This document shows, one piece after another, positions 36,639-46,619 of a stretch of DNA of 64,000 nucleotides. Position 1 is the first letter of the stretch; each line of letters begins with the position of its first letter. The DNA comes from Peptostreptococcus sp. D1. GTDB taxonomy: Bacteria > Bacillota > Clostridia > Peptostreptococcales > Peptostreptococcaceae. Both the position numbers and the translations under genes were made by a program. The notes under the pieces are model-generated. The model was not told the origin of the DNA and did no database searches. It saw nothing but the letters and a program-made list of their open reading frames with translations. Location of the stretch: positions 1 through 64,000 of the forward strand of contig NZ_FONP01000011.1 of NCBI RefSeq assembly GCF_900112955.1, in the 5' to 3' direction.

Positions 36639-38984
36639 ATGGGAAAGATGTACGAAGTATCTAACAGATATAACAACTATAAAGATTATACAAAAGAGTT
36701 TACTGAAGTAGGTAGAAGTATTCGTAGACCAGACGGTCCAGATAAAGTAAAAGGTGCTGTTCGTTATACTGATGATATCACTTTGCCAAGAATGGCTTAT
36801 GGTAAGCTGTTGAGAAGCAAGCATGCCCATGCTAAAATATTGAAAATTGACTATAGTAAGGCATTGGAGCTGGATGGTGTATTGGGCGTTATCACTGGAG
36901 AAGACTGCCCGATTCCTTATGGTATAGTACCTCATAATGCAAACGAACATGCATTGGCAGTTGGAAAGGTTAGGAACTGGGGAGAACCAGTAGCAGCAGT
37001 AGCTGCGATAACAGAAGAAATTGCTGAAAAAGCCTTGGAATTGATAGAAGTTGAGTATGATGTTTTAGAAGCCCTTGTAGATCCTAGAGAGGCTGTGAAG
37101 AGAGATGATTTAAGGATTCATGAGGATTGTCCTAACAATATAAGCTATGAAGGTGTTCAGGTTTATGGAGACCCCGATAAAGCATTTGAAGAAGCTGATT
37201 ATGTTTTGGAGCAAGATTATTATTCTTCATATGTGAATCATGGATTTATTGAACCTCAATCTGCAATAGCTGATTTTGATGTTGCAACTGGAAAGCTTCA
37301 TCTATATGCTACTTGTCAGGTCCCACATTATACTCATCAGCAGTTAGCCAAGGTTCTTGAAATGCCACTAAACAAAATAAGAATTACAGTTCCTCTAATA
37401 GGTGGTGGATTTGGTGGTAAAGGAGTTGCTTCTCAGGCAGATTTCTGTTCAGCATTATTATCTAGAAAGATAGGTAGACCTGTAAAGATAACTTACGAAA
37501 GAAGCGAAGTATTTGCTACAAACAATGGTAGACATCCTTGTTATATGAAGATGAAGCTAGGCTTTGATAAGACTGGTAAAATTACAGCTTGTGAATTCAA
37601 TAACTTGATGGACGGTGGAGCATATGCTGGTTGGGGGATAGTTGTTTTATTCTATACTGCATCAATGGTACACATTCCATATATGATTCCAAACGTAAAA
37701 TTTGATGGAAAGAGAATCTATACTAACAAACCTACTTGCGGAGCTTTCAGAGGTCTGGGTGGAGTTCAACCAAGATTTGCAATGGAACAGATGTTGGATC
37801 AAGCTGCGGCACACTTCGGTATGGATCCATATGAAATAAGAATGCTCAATGCTGCTGAATCTGGATATACAGCCATGAGTAAGATGTATATTCCTCATAC
37901 AGAATACAAAAAATGTTTAACTGAATGTGTTGAAAAATCAGGATATAAAGAAAAGCATGGAAAATTACCTTTTGGTAAGGGTATTGGTCTGTCTGGAGGA
38001 TATTACATTTCAGGAACTTCATATACGTTATACCTATCATATAAACCACATACTGTTGCAACAATAAAAGTCGATGAAGAAAATGATGTAACAGTATACT
38101 GTGGAGCTACAGATATTGGTCAAGGTGTTGATATGGTAATGGCTCAGATGGCAGCCGAAACATTGGGTGTTAAGACAGAAGACGTTACTGTTGTTCCAAG
38201 AGATACAAAGATTTCAACGTTTGATTTGGGAACATTTGCCAGTCGTTTGACATTTGCTACAGGCTGGGCTATTAGGCAGGCAGCAGAAAAAATAAATGCA
38301 GAGCTTAGACCAGTTGCTGCTGGAATGCTTGGAATTCGTGGTGATGAAGTTGAGGCTCAAGGTGGAGAATTCTACAATATTTACAAGCCTAATAAGAGAG
38401 TTCCTTGGAGAGATGTTGTATCAGCATATATTCAAACAAATGGACCATTGACTAAGACTGGTCAGTTTACTCCTCCAAGAAGAAAGGGAATTCAGCAAGG
38501 TGGTAACATTGGACACTCTCCAACATTTGGATTTAGTGCCCAGATTGCAGAGGTAGATGTAGATTTAGAAACAGGAAAGGTAAACGTAGTTAAGATCACA
38601 GAAGCAGGAGACTGTGGTGTAGCTATTAATCCACAGAGTGTTGAAGGTCAGGTTCATGGATCTATACAAATGGGTATGGGACAAGCCTTATATGAAGAAA
38701 TGAAGATTGCTCCAGATGGAACTTTCTTAAATCCTTCATTACATGACTACAAGATACCGACTGCACTAGATATGCCTGAAATAGATGCCAATATCGTCGA
38801 TGCATATGATCCGTCAGCACCATATGGAGCGAAGGAATCAGGTGAAGGACCAATTCAGCCGACTATTCCAGCTATATTCAATGCTGTTTATGATGCAATA
38901 GGTGTCAGATTTACTGAAATGCCTTTGACTCCTGAAAAGGTGCTTAATGCAATTAAAGAACAAAAAGCAAAGGGTGTATTTTAA
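36639..38984 (+). CDS. Molybdenum hydroxylase large (molybdopterin-binding) subunit
   Basis: The catalytic subunit of 781 residues with the xanthine dehydrogenase-family architecture. Visible Mo-site elements are PLIGGGFGGKG, CGAFRGLGGVQ (active-site arginine region), GATDIGQGVDMVMAQ, and YGAKESGEGP near the C-terminus with the expected catalytic glutamate. The substrate could be a purine, nicotinate-like or aromatic compound; the motifs alone do not decide. The neighbouring FAD subunit argues against a typical 4-hydroxybenzoyl-CoA reductase. ATG 36639 follows GGGGGC. An adjacent modABC-moa-xdhC set supplies the cofactor. Confidence 0.9.
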   Translation: MGKMYEVSNRYNNYKDYTKEFTEVGRSIRRPDGPDKVKGAVRYTDDITLPRMAYGKLLRSKHAHAKILKIDYSKALELDGVLGVITGEDCPIPYGIVPHNANEHALAVGKVRNWGEPVAAVAAITEEIAEKALELIEVEYDVLEALVDPREAVKRDDLRIHEDCPNNISYEGVQVYGDPDKAFEEADYVLEQDYYSSYVNHGFIEPQSAIADFDVATGKLHLYATCQVPHYTHQQLAKVLEMPLNKIRITVPLIGGGFGGKGVASQADFCSALLSRKIGRPVKITYERSEVFATNNGRHPCYMKMKLGFDKTGKITACEFNNLMDGGAYAGWGIVVLFYTASMVHIPYMIPNVKFDGKRIYTNKPTCGAFRGLGGVQPRFAMEQMLDQAAAHFGMDPYEIRMLNAAESGYTAMSKMYIPHTEYKKCLTECVEKSGYKEKHGKLPFGKGIGLSGGYYISGTSYTLYLSYKPHTVATIKVDEENDVTVYCGATDIGQGVDMVMAQMAAETLGVKTEDVTVVPRDTKISTFDLGTFASRLTFATGWAIRQAAEKINAELRPVAAGMLGIRGDEVEAQGGEFYNIYKPNKRVPWRDVVSAYIQTNGPLTKTGQFTPPRRKGIQQGGNIGHSPTFGFSAQIAEVDVDLETGKVNVVKITEAGDCGVAINPQSVEGQVHGSIQMGMGQALYEEMKIAPDGTFLNPSLHDYKIPTALDMPEIDANIVDAYDPSAPYGAKESGEGPIQPTIPAIFNAVYDAIGVRFTEMPLTPEKVLNAIKEQKAKGVF

Positions 38985-39086
38985 TACGAAGGCATTTAGA
39001 GATCTACAATAAAATTTTTTAAATCCTTTTATGCGTTTAGGTAAGAAATGTGTAAATATTTAGAATTTAAATTAATAAATGGTTAT

Positions 39087-39116
39087 GTCGGTGTCACTGT
39101 AATGGTGGCACCGGTA
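39087..39116 (+). other. Perfect-looking hairpin before the YopX-like gene
   Basis: CGGTGTCAC and GTGGCACCG at about 39089-39114 form a GC-rich stem around a short loop, with no T-run after it. It lies 25 bases before the YopX-like start. It could be a leader structure or a weak terminator of the hydroxylase operon. Confidence 0.35.
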
Positions 39117-39139
39117 TATGTTAGATGAGAGGTAATTTG

Positions 39140-39544
39140 ATGCGTGAAATAAAATTTAAAGCATGGGATGATGAAAACAAAATAATGTATTCGCCAGACG
39201 AACTTGAGCAACAAGGTGCTTCGGAACTAGAAAAGACTATCTATGGGTATCTTTCGTTTGGTACAGTTTTGATTTATGATTTTAAGAATCCTGATGAGCC
39301 AGTAGAATTAGTCCCACTACAAAGTACTGGTTGGTACGATAATGAGCAAAATGAAATATTTGAAGCTGATATTGTAGAGGGAGATAATGGGATTTACCAG
39401 ATAATGTGGAGCGAAGAAATTGCAGGATTTGTACTAATTGGTAATGATGGCTCTATTGCAATGGGTGGTCCGTATATGTCAGAAACATTTAAGTTAAAGG
39501 GAAATATATACCAGAATCCGGAACTTTTGGATTTTAGTATATAA
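39140..39544 (+). CDS. YopX-family protein
   Basis: The product has 134 residues. The start MREIKFKAWDDENKIMY and the DNEQNEIFEADIVEG strand are typical of YopX (PF09643), a family usually found in phages of Firmicutes and of unknown function. Here no phage genes surround it; it follows the hydroxylase and precedes two unknown genes with a 1-base gap. ATG 39140 follows GAGAGG. Cotranscription with its three successors is likely. Confidence 0.75.
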   Translation: MREIKFKAWDDENKIMYSPDELEQQGASELEKTIYGYLSFGTVLIYDFKNPDEPVELVPLQSTGWYDNEQNEIFEADIVEGDNGIYQIMWSEEIAGFVLIGNDGSIAMGGPYMSETFKLKGNIYQNPELLDFSI

Positions 39545-39545
39545 T

Positions 39546-40106
39546 GTGAAGCGTATGATATTGGATATAAAAGACAAGAATTTTTTTGAAAAAGCAAATG
39601 GGAAATCTGTGGATTTCTATTTGGAAGATGATATGTTTGAAATAGAAGGCAAAATATCAGTTGAGGGGGATGACAGATTTATTATGGTTATAGATGCTGT
39701 CAGCCATATGCTGAAAATTGCCGGTGAAAAATTAAAAATTGGAGAAAAATATGGAAGACTTACTGCGGCGAGGATAGAGGACGGTAAGGTTTTCGATTTG
39801 GAGATAAATAGAGTGTTTGTACCATTGGTTAATCCAAATAAAGAGGATTTTGAAAAAGAATTTGCTAATGGTATTACTCAATTTTTTAATAAGCCAGACG
39901 ATACTTTGATTTGGTATGATTCACAAACAGAAAAATGGAATATGGAAGTCAATAAGATAAATATGTTTTGTAGTGGAGATAGATATGAATACAATTCCAT
40001 TGGCGAAATGTTTGAGGGGGCAGAAGAGTATTTGAATGGTAAGTGGCAGTGCATTTATTTCAGTGCTGAAGTAGAAGAAGATGAAGGAGAGTTTTATAAT
40101 GGGTAA
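39546..40106 (+). CDS. Unknown protein, acidic, C-terminal half unique
   Basis: The product has 186 residues and starts with a GTG directly after the YopX-like stop. It is acidic, with no transmembrane segment, signal or cysteine cluster. Internal patches such as DDRFIMVIDAVSHMLKIAGE and GKVFDLEINRVFVPLVN suggest a small beta-rich domain. I recognise no family. Its 3' end overlaps the next gene by 8 bases, so it is translationally coupled. Confidence 0.5.
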   Translation: MKRMILDIKDKNFFEKANGKSVDFYLEDDMFEIEGKISVEGDDRFIMVIDAVSHMLKIAGEKLKIGEKYGRLTAARIEDGKVFDLEINRVFVPLVNPNKEDFEKEFANGITQFFNKPDDTLIWYDSQTEKWNMEVNKINMFCSGDRYEYNSIGEMFEGAEEYLNGKWQCIYFSAEVEEDEGEFYNG

Positions 40107-40542
40107 GCATATTGTAGAAAAAAACTATCATCGTTTGGATCCAGTTGGTCAAGATGATATGTGTGCAAATTGCTCAACAGCATGTAAAACTAGTTGTAGC
40201 AGGAAGCTGGCACAGTCAGTGGGAAATGATATTAGCTATATAATTGACGAACCTACTGATAAAGAGGTAGTTATCGATAGGCTATATGATGTAATCATTA
40301 AAGACGTCGACAGTATACCATGCGATCTAAAAAATCAAAAATTAGTTTTTGATGTAAATGGGAATTTGATTGAGGGCGAACTAAAAACACCTTGGAGAAT
40401 GGATTGGATTTATTCTGTAATTTCAAATTTCCTATCTGAGGATTCTCATTTGTCTGGAACGAAGAGTGTGAGATTTAATAACCCTGAGGAAGATGATCAG
40501 ATTATTGTCTGTGATGTGGTTAGCTATATTCATAGAAAATAG
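40099..40542 (+). CDS. Unknown protein with N-terminal cysteine cluster
   Basis: The product has 147 residues. Residues about 22-33 carry CANCSTACKTSC, a possible iron-sulfur or zinc site. The rest is a mixed alpha/beta domain (VFDVNGNLIEGELKTPWRMD, FNNPEEDDQIIVCDVVSYIH) without a known match. The ATG follows AAGGAGAG. It lies between the unknown acidic protein and an HD protein, all tightly spaced after the molybdenum hydroxylase, so a role in that pathway is conceivable but unproven. Confidence 0.5.
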   Translation: MGKHIVEKNYHRLDPVGQDDMCANCSTACKTSCSRKLAQSVGNDISYIIDEPTDKEVVIDRLYDVIIKDVDSIPCDLKNQKLVFDVNGNLIEGELKTPWRMDWIYSVISNFLSEDSHLSGTKSVRFNNPEEDDQIIVCDVVSYIHRK

Positions 40543-40566
40543 TATGGTTTGGAAAAGGTAGTCGAT

Positions 40567-41130
40567 ATGAACAAGGATTTTATTTTTCCAAAGGATTACT
40601 GTCCTACAAAATATGAATGTATGGATATACTTAATAGGTATCAAACTCCTGAACACGTGCAATTACATTGCTTTGCTGTGGGTGAAGCCGCAAAATCTAT
40701 AGCGATTGAATTGAATAAAAAAGGCTTGAAAATAAATTCTCAGCTGGTAGCAGCTGCTGGATACTTGCACGATGTAGCCAGAGTTCATAAAAATCATGAG
40801 AAGGTTGGTGCTAAATATCTACATTCAATTGGCTTGGAGAATGTAGCGAAGGTAATAAATGACCACACGAAACACAAAATCAACACAGATATATGCTCTT
40901 TAGACGAAGAAGATGTATTGTGTATTGCAGATAGAGTGGTTTTGCAAAGCAATTTTGTTGGACCACAAAGGCGAATGGAATACATTAAGAGCAAGGCTTT
41001 GAAGAAATACGGACCGGAAAGCGAGGATTTTTTGGACAGCATTATAGCAAAGTTTGTGAGATTTATAGTAGAATTGGAAGAATTTATAGGTGATGAATTG
41101 TATAATATTATTCCTGATGAAATTAAATGA
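40567..41130 (+). CDS. HD-domain phosphohydrolase-like protein
   Basis: The product has 187 residues with an HD signature: AAGYLHDVARVHKNHEKVGA, HTKHK and the later ADRVVL. Proteins of this kind act on phosphorylated small molecules or nucleotides. ATG 40567 follows AAAGG; an upstream TTG at 40549 in frame is possible. It closes the YopX-like group and is followed by a strong terminator. It is a different protein from the HD gene at 14664. Confidence 0.75.
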   Translation: MNKDFIFPKDYCPTKYECMDILNRYQTPEHVQLHCFAVGEAAKSIAIELNKKGLKINSQLVAAAGYLHDVARVHKNHEKVGAKYLHSIGLENVAKVINDHTKHKINTDICSLDEEDVLCIADRVVLQSNFVGPQRRMEYIKSKALKKYGPESEDFLDSIIAKFVRFIVELEEFIGDELYNIIPDEIK

Positions 41131-41158
41131 TAAATTTATATTTGAAAATAATACTACT

Positions 41159-41203
41159 AAAAACTGCCATATTTCTGTGAAAACAGAAATTTGACAGTTT
41201 TTT
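41159..41203. terminator. Terminator after the HD gene, possibly bidirectional
   Basis: AAACTG (41161-41166) with CAGTTT (41195-41200), plus an inner ATTTCTGT/ACAGAAAT stem with loop GAAA, followed by four to six T. A-rich sequence on the other side could also serve birA on the minus strand. Confidence 0.85.
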
Positions 41204-41303
41204 GCTAATGATACTTATTTATTATTTGTATACCAAGTATTTTCTTAGACCTATGAGCTTGAAGACTGAATTAATTTTATCGTAAGAGGTATAAATAAAA
41301 AAT

Positions 41304-42287
41304 TTATATATAACCATTTAACCCACGAATTGATATTTCTCCAGAAAAAATTGTTCTGATAATACCCATCTGATCTCTAACAATTAGATTTCCATTTTCA
41401 TCTATGTTTTCAGCAAATACTTTTTCTTTTTCGCCATTATTTATTAAGTATATTTCTTTTCCTAAAACTGCTGAGTAATCTCTCAATGTTTTTCTTGTTT
41501 CTACTATAGAATTTTTTTTGAATTTTGAATATAGTTTCTCAAATATTTCAAAGAAATCCTTTAATAATTTTTCTCTTCCTATTTTATATCCCTCATTTTC
41601 AATTGAGGTCGCGATATTAGGTAGTTCGTCAAAGCTCGTTTTGTAGAGGTTAATGCCAATTCCTACAACAATAAAGTTGATTCTGTCTATCTCGGCATTC
41701 ATTTCAGTTAGAATTCCGGAAATTTTCTTTCCGTCTACAATAATGTCATTAGGCCACTTTATTTTTGCTGGAATATCGTTTTTATTCAGTGCGAGGCATA
41801 ATGAAGCACCAGCTATTTGTGTCAAAAAACTAGCTTTTGAAAGGGGGATTTCTGGTTTTAATATCATACTGAAATAAACTCCAACATTTTCATCGGAAAT
41901 CCATTTTTTACCTGTTCTTCCTTTGCCGTTTGTTTGTTCGTTAGCCAGAACAACAGTACCCTCCTCTGATTTTTCTGCAATTTTGTTGGCATGGGTGTTT
42001 GTAGAATCTATGGTTTGAAAAAAGATAATGCTCTGAGCAAGATATTTTGTATTTAGATTATGAATAAATTCGTAAGTCGAAAAACCACGTTCTTCCTCTG
42101 ATTTTATCAGTTTATAGCCAGAGCCAGATTTCGATTCAATCACATAGCCTTCTTTTTTTAGAGAGTTAATGCCTTTCCAAACTGAAGCTCTTGAAACTCC
42201 AATTTCATCTGAAAGGGATTCTCCAGAAATATATTTATCCGAATTTTTGAGTAGTGCTTCCATTATCAGGTCTTTGGTATTTTTCAT
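41304..42287 (-). CDS. birA: Bifunctional biotin ligase/biotin repressor
   Basis: It attaches biotin to carboxylase carriers and represses biotin genes. The 327-residue product has an N-terminal winged helix (about 1-60: LSDEIGVSRASVWKGINSLK), then the ligase domain with NGKGRTGKKWISDENVGVYF, where biotinyl-AMP binds, and KWPNDIIVDGKKISGIL. The start ATG follows GGAGC. It is transcribed away from coaX. No biotin genes are in the window. Confidence 0.92.
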   Translation of the reverse strand: MKNTKDLIMEALLKNSDKYISGESLSDEIGVSRASVWKGINSLKKEGYVIESKSGSGYKLIKSEEERGFSTYEFIHNLNTKYLAQSIIFFQTIDSTNTHANKIAEKSEEGTVVLANEQTNGKGRTGKKWISDENVGVYFSMILKPEIPLSKASFLTQIAGASLCLALNKNDIPAKIKWPNDIIVDGKKISGILTEMNAEIDRINFIVVGIGINLYKTSFDELPNIATSIENEGYKIGREKLLKDFFEIFEKLYSKFKKNSIVETRKTLRDYSAVLGKEIYLINNGEKEKVFAENIDENGNLIVRDQMGIIRTIFSGEISIRGLNGYI

Positions 42288-42618
42288 TTAGTAATCAGCT
42301 CCTTTAAATAAATATTAATCTAGTGTAAAAATGTTAGTAGATACTTTATTTTAGTCTATTTAATTGATAAAAAAATCATAAATATTTTTTATATCATTTT
42401 CTTTATTATATCATATTAGTTTGACAATTATAACTTTATTAAAATACCATATTAAAGAATTTGTGTTTGAAATGAAAATTTATAAAAATTGAGTAAAAAT
42501 ATTATCGTGTCAAAAATCTGAACAAATAAGTCAAGATGCTTGCTATTGTTAGGTTATGATGATAAAATAATACTGTTATAGGTTATTTTGAAATAATTTG
42601 AGAGGAATTGAAATAAAT
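42288..42618. other. AT-rich divergent intergenic region, no gene seen
   Basis: The region separates birA (minus) from coaX (plus). It is very AT-rich, with several TATAAT-like boxes. I find no open frame with a ribosome site, no convincing biotin operator palindrome and no RNA gene. Confidence 0.5.
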
Positions 42619-43386
42619 ATGTTATTAGTATTAGATGTCGGAAACACAAATATGGTTCTTGGCGTATATCATGATAAAAAGCTTATTAGGGATTGGAGAA
42701 TAAATACTGATTTGAATAAGACTTCTGATGAATACGGAGTTATAATAAAAAGCTTGTTTGATGCGAGTGAATTGTCTTTGGGTGTAGTTACAGATGTTAT
42801 TATTTCTTCAGTGGTTCCTGCTGTGATGCATTCTTTGGAAAATTTTTGTAGAAAATACTTCAATATTATTCCATTGATAGTTGGACCTGGAATAAAGACG
42901 GGTCTTAATATTAAATATTATGATCCCAAAATGGTAGGGGCAGATCGGATAATAAATGCAGTGGCTGGAATATCTAAATATGGAAGTCCGCTGATATTAA
43001 TCGACTTTGGAACTGCTACTACTTATTGTGCAATTTCTGAAAAAGGAGAGTACCTTGGAGGTGCGATTTCCCCTGGAGTGAAGATATCGAGTGAAGCATT
43101 GTTCCAAAAAGCATCAAAGCTTCCTAGAGTTGAGCTAGTAAAACCAGAGACGATAATATGCAAAGATACTGTATCATCAATTCAGGCTGGTGTGATTTAT
43201 GGTTATGCTGGTCAGGTTGAAAAAATTGTCAAGATGATGAAGAGTGAATTGGGTAATGAGGATACATTTGTGGTTGCTACTGGTGGACTTGCTAATTTTA
43301 TGGCATCTGAGACGAATGTGATAAACGTGGTTGATCCATATCTTTCACTGGATGGATTGAGATTGATTCATAAAAAAAACAAATAA
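42619..43386 (+). CDS. coaX: Type III pantothenate kinase
   Basis: It phosphorylates pantothenate in the first step of CoA synthesis. The 255 residues contain the ASKHA phosphate motif [40 protein letters not shown] and [30 protein letters not shown] 42619 is chosen over the upstream TTG at 42598. The order birA, coaX, dus, greA, lysS is common in Clostridia. Confidence 0.93.
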   Translation: MLLVLDVGNTNMVLGVYHDKKLIRDWRINTDLNKTSDEYGVIIKSLFDASELSLGVVTDVIISSVVPAVMHSLENFCRKYFNIIPLIVGPGIKTGLNIKYYDPKMVGADRIINAVAGISKYGSPLILIDFGTATTYCAISEKGEYLGGAISPGVKISSEALFQKASKLPRVELVKPETIICKDTVSSIQAGVIYGYAGQVEKIVKMMKSELGNEDTFVVATGGLANFMASETNVINVVDPYLSLDGLRLIHKKNK

Positions 43387-43408
43387 ATTGATATATGATT
43401 TTATTCGT

Positions 43409-43497
43409 GATAATCGTTAATGTAGAAATAGAAAACATTGTTAATGTATAGAATAGGAAAATTCATTATTAATGATTGCTAATGCAGAAATAGAAAA
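43409..43497. repeat. Two imperfect repeats between coaX and dusB
   Basis: A unit of about 26 bases, TGNTNGYTAATGYAGAAATAGAAAA-like, appears near 43410-43436 and 43472-43497, with a shorter partial copy between. No reading frame or hairpin is associated. Confidence 0.4.
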
Positions 43498-43553
43498 TTT
43501 TATTGATGATGATTGCTAATGTAAAATATAAAAATTATAAGAAAGAGGTATTG

Positions 43554-44513
43554 ATGAAATTTAGAGATTTTGAAGTATCGAATGAGGTATTTTTGGCACC
43601 AATGGCTGGAGTAACTGATTTGCCCTTCAGATTAATCTGTAAGAGATTTGGCTGTGGATTGTTGTATACTGAGATGATAAATGCAAAAGCTCTATGCTAC
43701 GATGATGCAAACACAAAAAAAATGCTGAATATAATGGCTGAGGAGCATCCTGTAGCAGTGCAAATATTTGGCTCTGAGCCTGAATTTATGGGAAAGGCAG
43801 CAAAAATACTCAATCACTATCCGAATGAGATATTAGACATAAATATGGGATGTCCTGCTCCAAAAGTAGTTAAAAATGGAGATGGTTCTGCACTGATGAG
43901 AAGCCCTGAATTAGCCAAAAAAGTATTGAGTAGTGTGGTTGAAAGCTCCTCCAAGCCAGTGACCCTGAAAATAAGGAAGGGATGGGATGATAACTCTGTA
44001 AATGCTCTCGAAATTGCTCTTATAGCTCAGGAGGTAGGTGTGGATGCGATAACGATTCATGGTAGAACTCGTGAACAATATTACGGAGGAAATGCTGATT
44101 GGGATATAATAAAGCTGATAAAAGATAATTTGAATATACCTGTTATTGGAAATGGTGATGTCACAAGTATAGAAGATGCAATTAAAATAAAGAACGACAC
44201 CAATTGTGATGCAATTATGATTGGAAGAGGTGCTCAAGGAAATCCTTGGATTTTTGAAAGGATAAATCATTATCTAAAAACAGGCGAAATATTGCCGCAG
44301 CCTACTATAGATGAGAAAATTGGAGTGGCTATTGACCATATGGAATTAGCTATAGAGGAGCATGGTGAGTATGTAGCAGTTAGAGAGATGAGAAAGCATA
44401 TTGGCTGGTATTTAAAAGGTATGAAAAATTCCGCTAGAGTGAGGGATAAAATAAATAAGCTGGAGGATCCAGAAGAAGTGATAAAAACGTTAAAAATATT
44501 GACAAATAGTTAA
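43554..44513 (+). CDS. dusB: tRNA-dihydrouridine synthase
   Basis: An FMN-dependent enzyme that reduces uridines in the tRNA D-loop. The 319 residues have VFLAPMAGVTDLPFRLI, the catalytic cysteine in INMGCPAPKVVKNGDGSALM, and TIHGRTREQYYGGNADW. ATG 43554 follows AAAGAGG. It is the DusB type by neighbourhood with greA and lysS; the precise tRNA position modified is inferred from family, not from sequence. Confidence 0.9.
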   Translation: MKFRDFEVSNEVFLAPMAGVTDLPFRLICKRFGCGLLYTEMINAKALCYDDANTKKMLNIMAEEHPVAVQIFGSEPEFMGKAAKILNHYPNEILDINMGCPAPKVVKNGDGSALMRSPELAKKVLSSVVESSSKPVTLKIRKGWDDNSVNALEIALIAQEVGVDAITIHGRTREQYYGGNADWDIIKLIKDNLNIPVIGNGDVTSIEDAIKIKNDTNCDAIMIGRGAQGNPWIFERINHYLKTGEILPQPTIDEKIGVAIDHMELAIEEHGEYVAVREMRKHIGWYLKGMKNSARVRDKINKLEDPEEVIKTLKILTNS

Positions 44514-44563
44514 TTTTAGCATATAATATATCGGATATTTTAGTATAGGTACGGAGGTATAGC

Positions 44564-45049
44564 ATGGAGGAAAATAAAAGCAAAGAGTTTATTCTTACTC
44601 AAGAGGGCTTTGATAAATTAGAAGAAGAATTAGAAATATTAAAAACGACTAGAAGAAAGGAAGTTGCGGAGAGATTGAAAGAAGCAATTTCTTTTGGTGA
44701 CCTTTCTGAAAATGCAGAATATGATGAAGCCAAAAAGGAACAGGCTACACTTGAAGAAAGAATAATAGTTCTTGAAAATATGATTAGAAATGCTGTTATT
44801 ATAGATGAAAACAGCGTAGACTTAGACGTAATAACAATAGGGTCGATTGTAAAAATTTACGATGAAGAGTTTGATGAAGAGATAGAATATACAATTGTTG
44901 GCAGTGCAGAAGCAGAGCCATATGAATTTAAAATTTCAAACGAATCTCCAGTTGGAAGAGCCTTGTTGAATAGAAGTGTTGGAGATCTAGTTGAAGTTAC
45001 TGTTCCTGACGGAATAATAAAGTTAAAAGTACTAGAAATAAAGAGATAG
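44564..45049 (+). CDS. greA: Transcription elongation factor GreA
   Basis: It rescues backtracked RNA polymerase by stimulating transcript cleavage. The 161 residues have the N-terminal coiled coil with [18 protein letters not shown] at its tip, which places acidic residues in the polymerase channel, and the C-terminal FKBP-like domain with [24 protein letters not shown] precedes the ATG. A TATAAT-like box around 44523-44528 could drive it separately from dusB. Confidence 0.95.
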   Translation: MEENKSKEFILTQEGFDKLEEELEILKTTRRKEVAERLKEAISFGDLSENAEYDEAKKEQATLEERIIVLENMIRNAVIIDENSVDLDVITIGSIVKIYDEEFDEEIEYTIVGSAEAEPYEFKISNESPVGRALLNRSVGDLVEVTVPDGIIKLKVLEIKR

Positions 45050-45065
45050 TATTATGGAGGGAAAA

Positions 45066-46586
45066 ATGGAAAATAGCAAGCCAGAAAATATAGAAGAAAT
45101 TAATCTGAGTGAAGTATTACAGGTAAGAAGAGACAAGCTAAAAAATCTTCAAGAATCAGGTAATGATCCATATAAGATAAGTAAATATAACGTTACGCAT
45201 TATTCAGATGAAATAAAGAATAATTTTGAAGAATTTGAAGGAAAGCAAGTTTGTGTGGCTGGTCGTATTATGTCAAAGAGAATAATGGGTAAGGCTTCAT
45301 TTATGCATCTTCAGGATCAGAATGGAAGAATACAGGTTTATGTAAAAAGAGATGACGTTGGTGTTGATGATTATAAACTGTTCAAGACTTATGATATGGG
45401 TGATATAGTTGGAATAGAAGGCTTTGTGTTCAAAACAAAAACTGAAGAGGTTTCTATTCACGCCGAGAAGATAGTTCTTTTGTCTAAATCACTTCAAGTA
45501 TTACCTGAAAAATATCATGGATTGAAAGATATAGATTTAAGATATAGACAAAGATATGTTGATTTGATAGTGAATCCAGAAGTAAAGGAAGCATTCTTAA
45601 CAAGAACAAAGGCATTGAAAGCGTTGAGAAGTTATTTGGATAATTTGGGATTCTTAGAGGTTGAAACCCCTATACTAAATACTATTGCAGGTGGTGCAAA
45701 CGCAAGACCCTTTATAACTCATCACAATACACTGGATATACCGATGTATTTGAGAATTGCAAACGAGCTATATCTAAAGAGATTGATAGTAGGTGGATTC
45801 GACAAGGTATATGAAATGGGAAGAATGTTCAGAAATGAAGGTATGGACATGAAGCATAATCCAGAGTACACTGCGATTGAGTTATACCAGGCATATGCTG
45901 ATTATAAAGATATGATGGAAATCACAGAAAATGTAATATCTCATATGGCAGAGGTTGCAACAGGTAGTATGAAGGTTAATTATCAGGGGACTGAAATTGA
46001 TTTTACTCCTCCATGGAAGAGAATGACTATGGAGGAATGTGTTCTTGAATATGCTGGAGTGGATTTTTCAAAAATAGATACTGATGAAGATGCTTTGGCT
46101 GTTGCCAGAGAAAATGGAATTGAAATTACTCCTGGAATGAGACGTGGAGAGGTAATCAATGCTTTCTTTGAAGAATTTGGAGAAGATAAATTGATACAGC
46201 CGACTTTTATAACTCATCACCCAGTGGAAGTGTCTCCATTGGCAAAGAGAAATGTAGAAGATCCGAGAAGAACTGATAGATTTGAGGCTTTTGCAAATAA
46301 ATGGGAGCTGGCTAATGCATTCTCAGAGTTAAATGACCCAATCGATCAAAGAGGTAGATTTGAAGATCAGGAAAGAAAGAGAAAGCTTGGGGATGATGAA
46401 GCATTTGAAATGGATGAAGATTTCTTGAATGCATTGGAGGTTGGATTACCTCCAACTGGTGGTCTTGGAATAGGAATTGACAGAGTGATAATGCTGCTTA
46501 CAGATTCTCCATCTATTAGGGATGTATTGTTATTCCCAACGATGAAGCCCATAGGCAAAAAAGATGAGGAAAATCAAGGATTGTAG
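45066..46586 (+). CDS. lysS: Lysyl-tRNA synthetase, class II
   Basis: It charges tRNA-Lys. The 506-residue product has an OB-fold anticodon domain ([21 protein letters not shown]), the class II motif 2 [21 protein letters not shown], and motif 3 [24 protein letters not shown] 45066 is preceded by GGAGGG; an upstream in-frame ATG at 45054 overlaps this site. It is 16 bases after greA, so cotranscribed. No T-box leader is seen. Confidence 0.95.
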   Translation: MENSKPENIEEINLSEVLQVRRDKLKNLQESGNDPYKISKYNVTHYSDEIKNNFEEFEGKQVCVAGRIMSKRIMGKASFMHLQDQNGRIQVYVKRDDVGVDDYKLFKTYDMGDIVGIEGFVFKTKTEEVSIHAEKIVLLSKSLQVLPEKYHGLKDIDLRYRQRYVDLIVNPEVKEAFLTRTKALKALRSYLDNLGFLEVETPILNTIAGGANARPFITHHNTLDIPMYLRIANELYLKRLIVGGFDKVYEMGRMFRNEGMDMKHNPEYTAIELYQAYADYKDMMEITENVISHMAEVATGSMKVNYQGTEIDFTPPWKRMTMEECVLEYAGVDFSKIDTDEDALAVARENGIEITPGMRRGEVINAFFEEFGEDKLIQPTFITHHPVEVSPLAKRNVEDPRRTDRFEAFANKWELANAFSELNDPIDQRGRFEDQERKRKLGDDEAFEMDEDFLNALEVGLPPTGGLGIGIDRVIMLLTDSPSIRDVLLFPTMKPIGKKDEENQGL

Positions 46587-46619
46587 GATTTCGTAAATCA
46601 AAAAGACAACAAAAAGTGA

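Noticed and set aside
39125-39544. Prophage at the YopX-like gene
   Set aside because: No integrase, structural, lysis or replication genes lie on either side; the neighbours are a molybdenum hydroxylase and an HD protein.
44514-45065. T-box or other leader RNA for lysS
   Set aside because: greA occupies the space and lysS follows within 16 bases.
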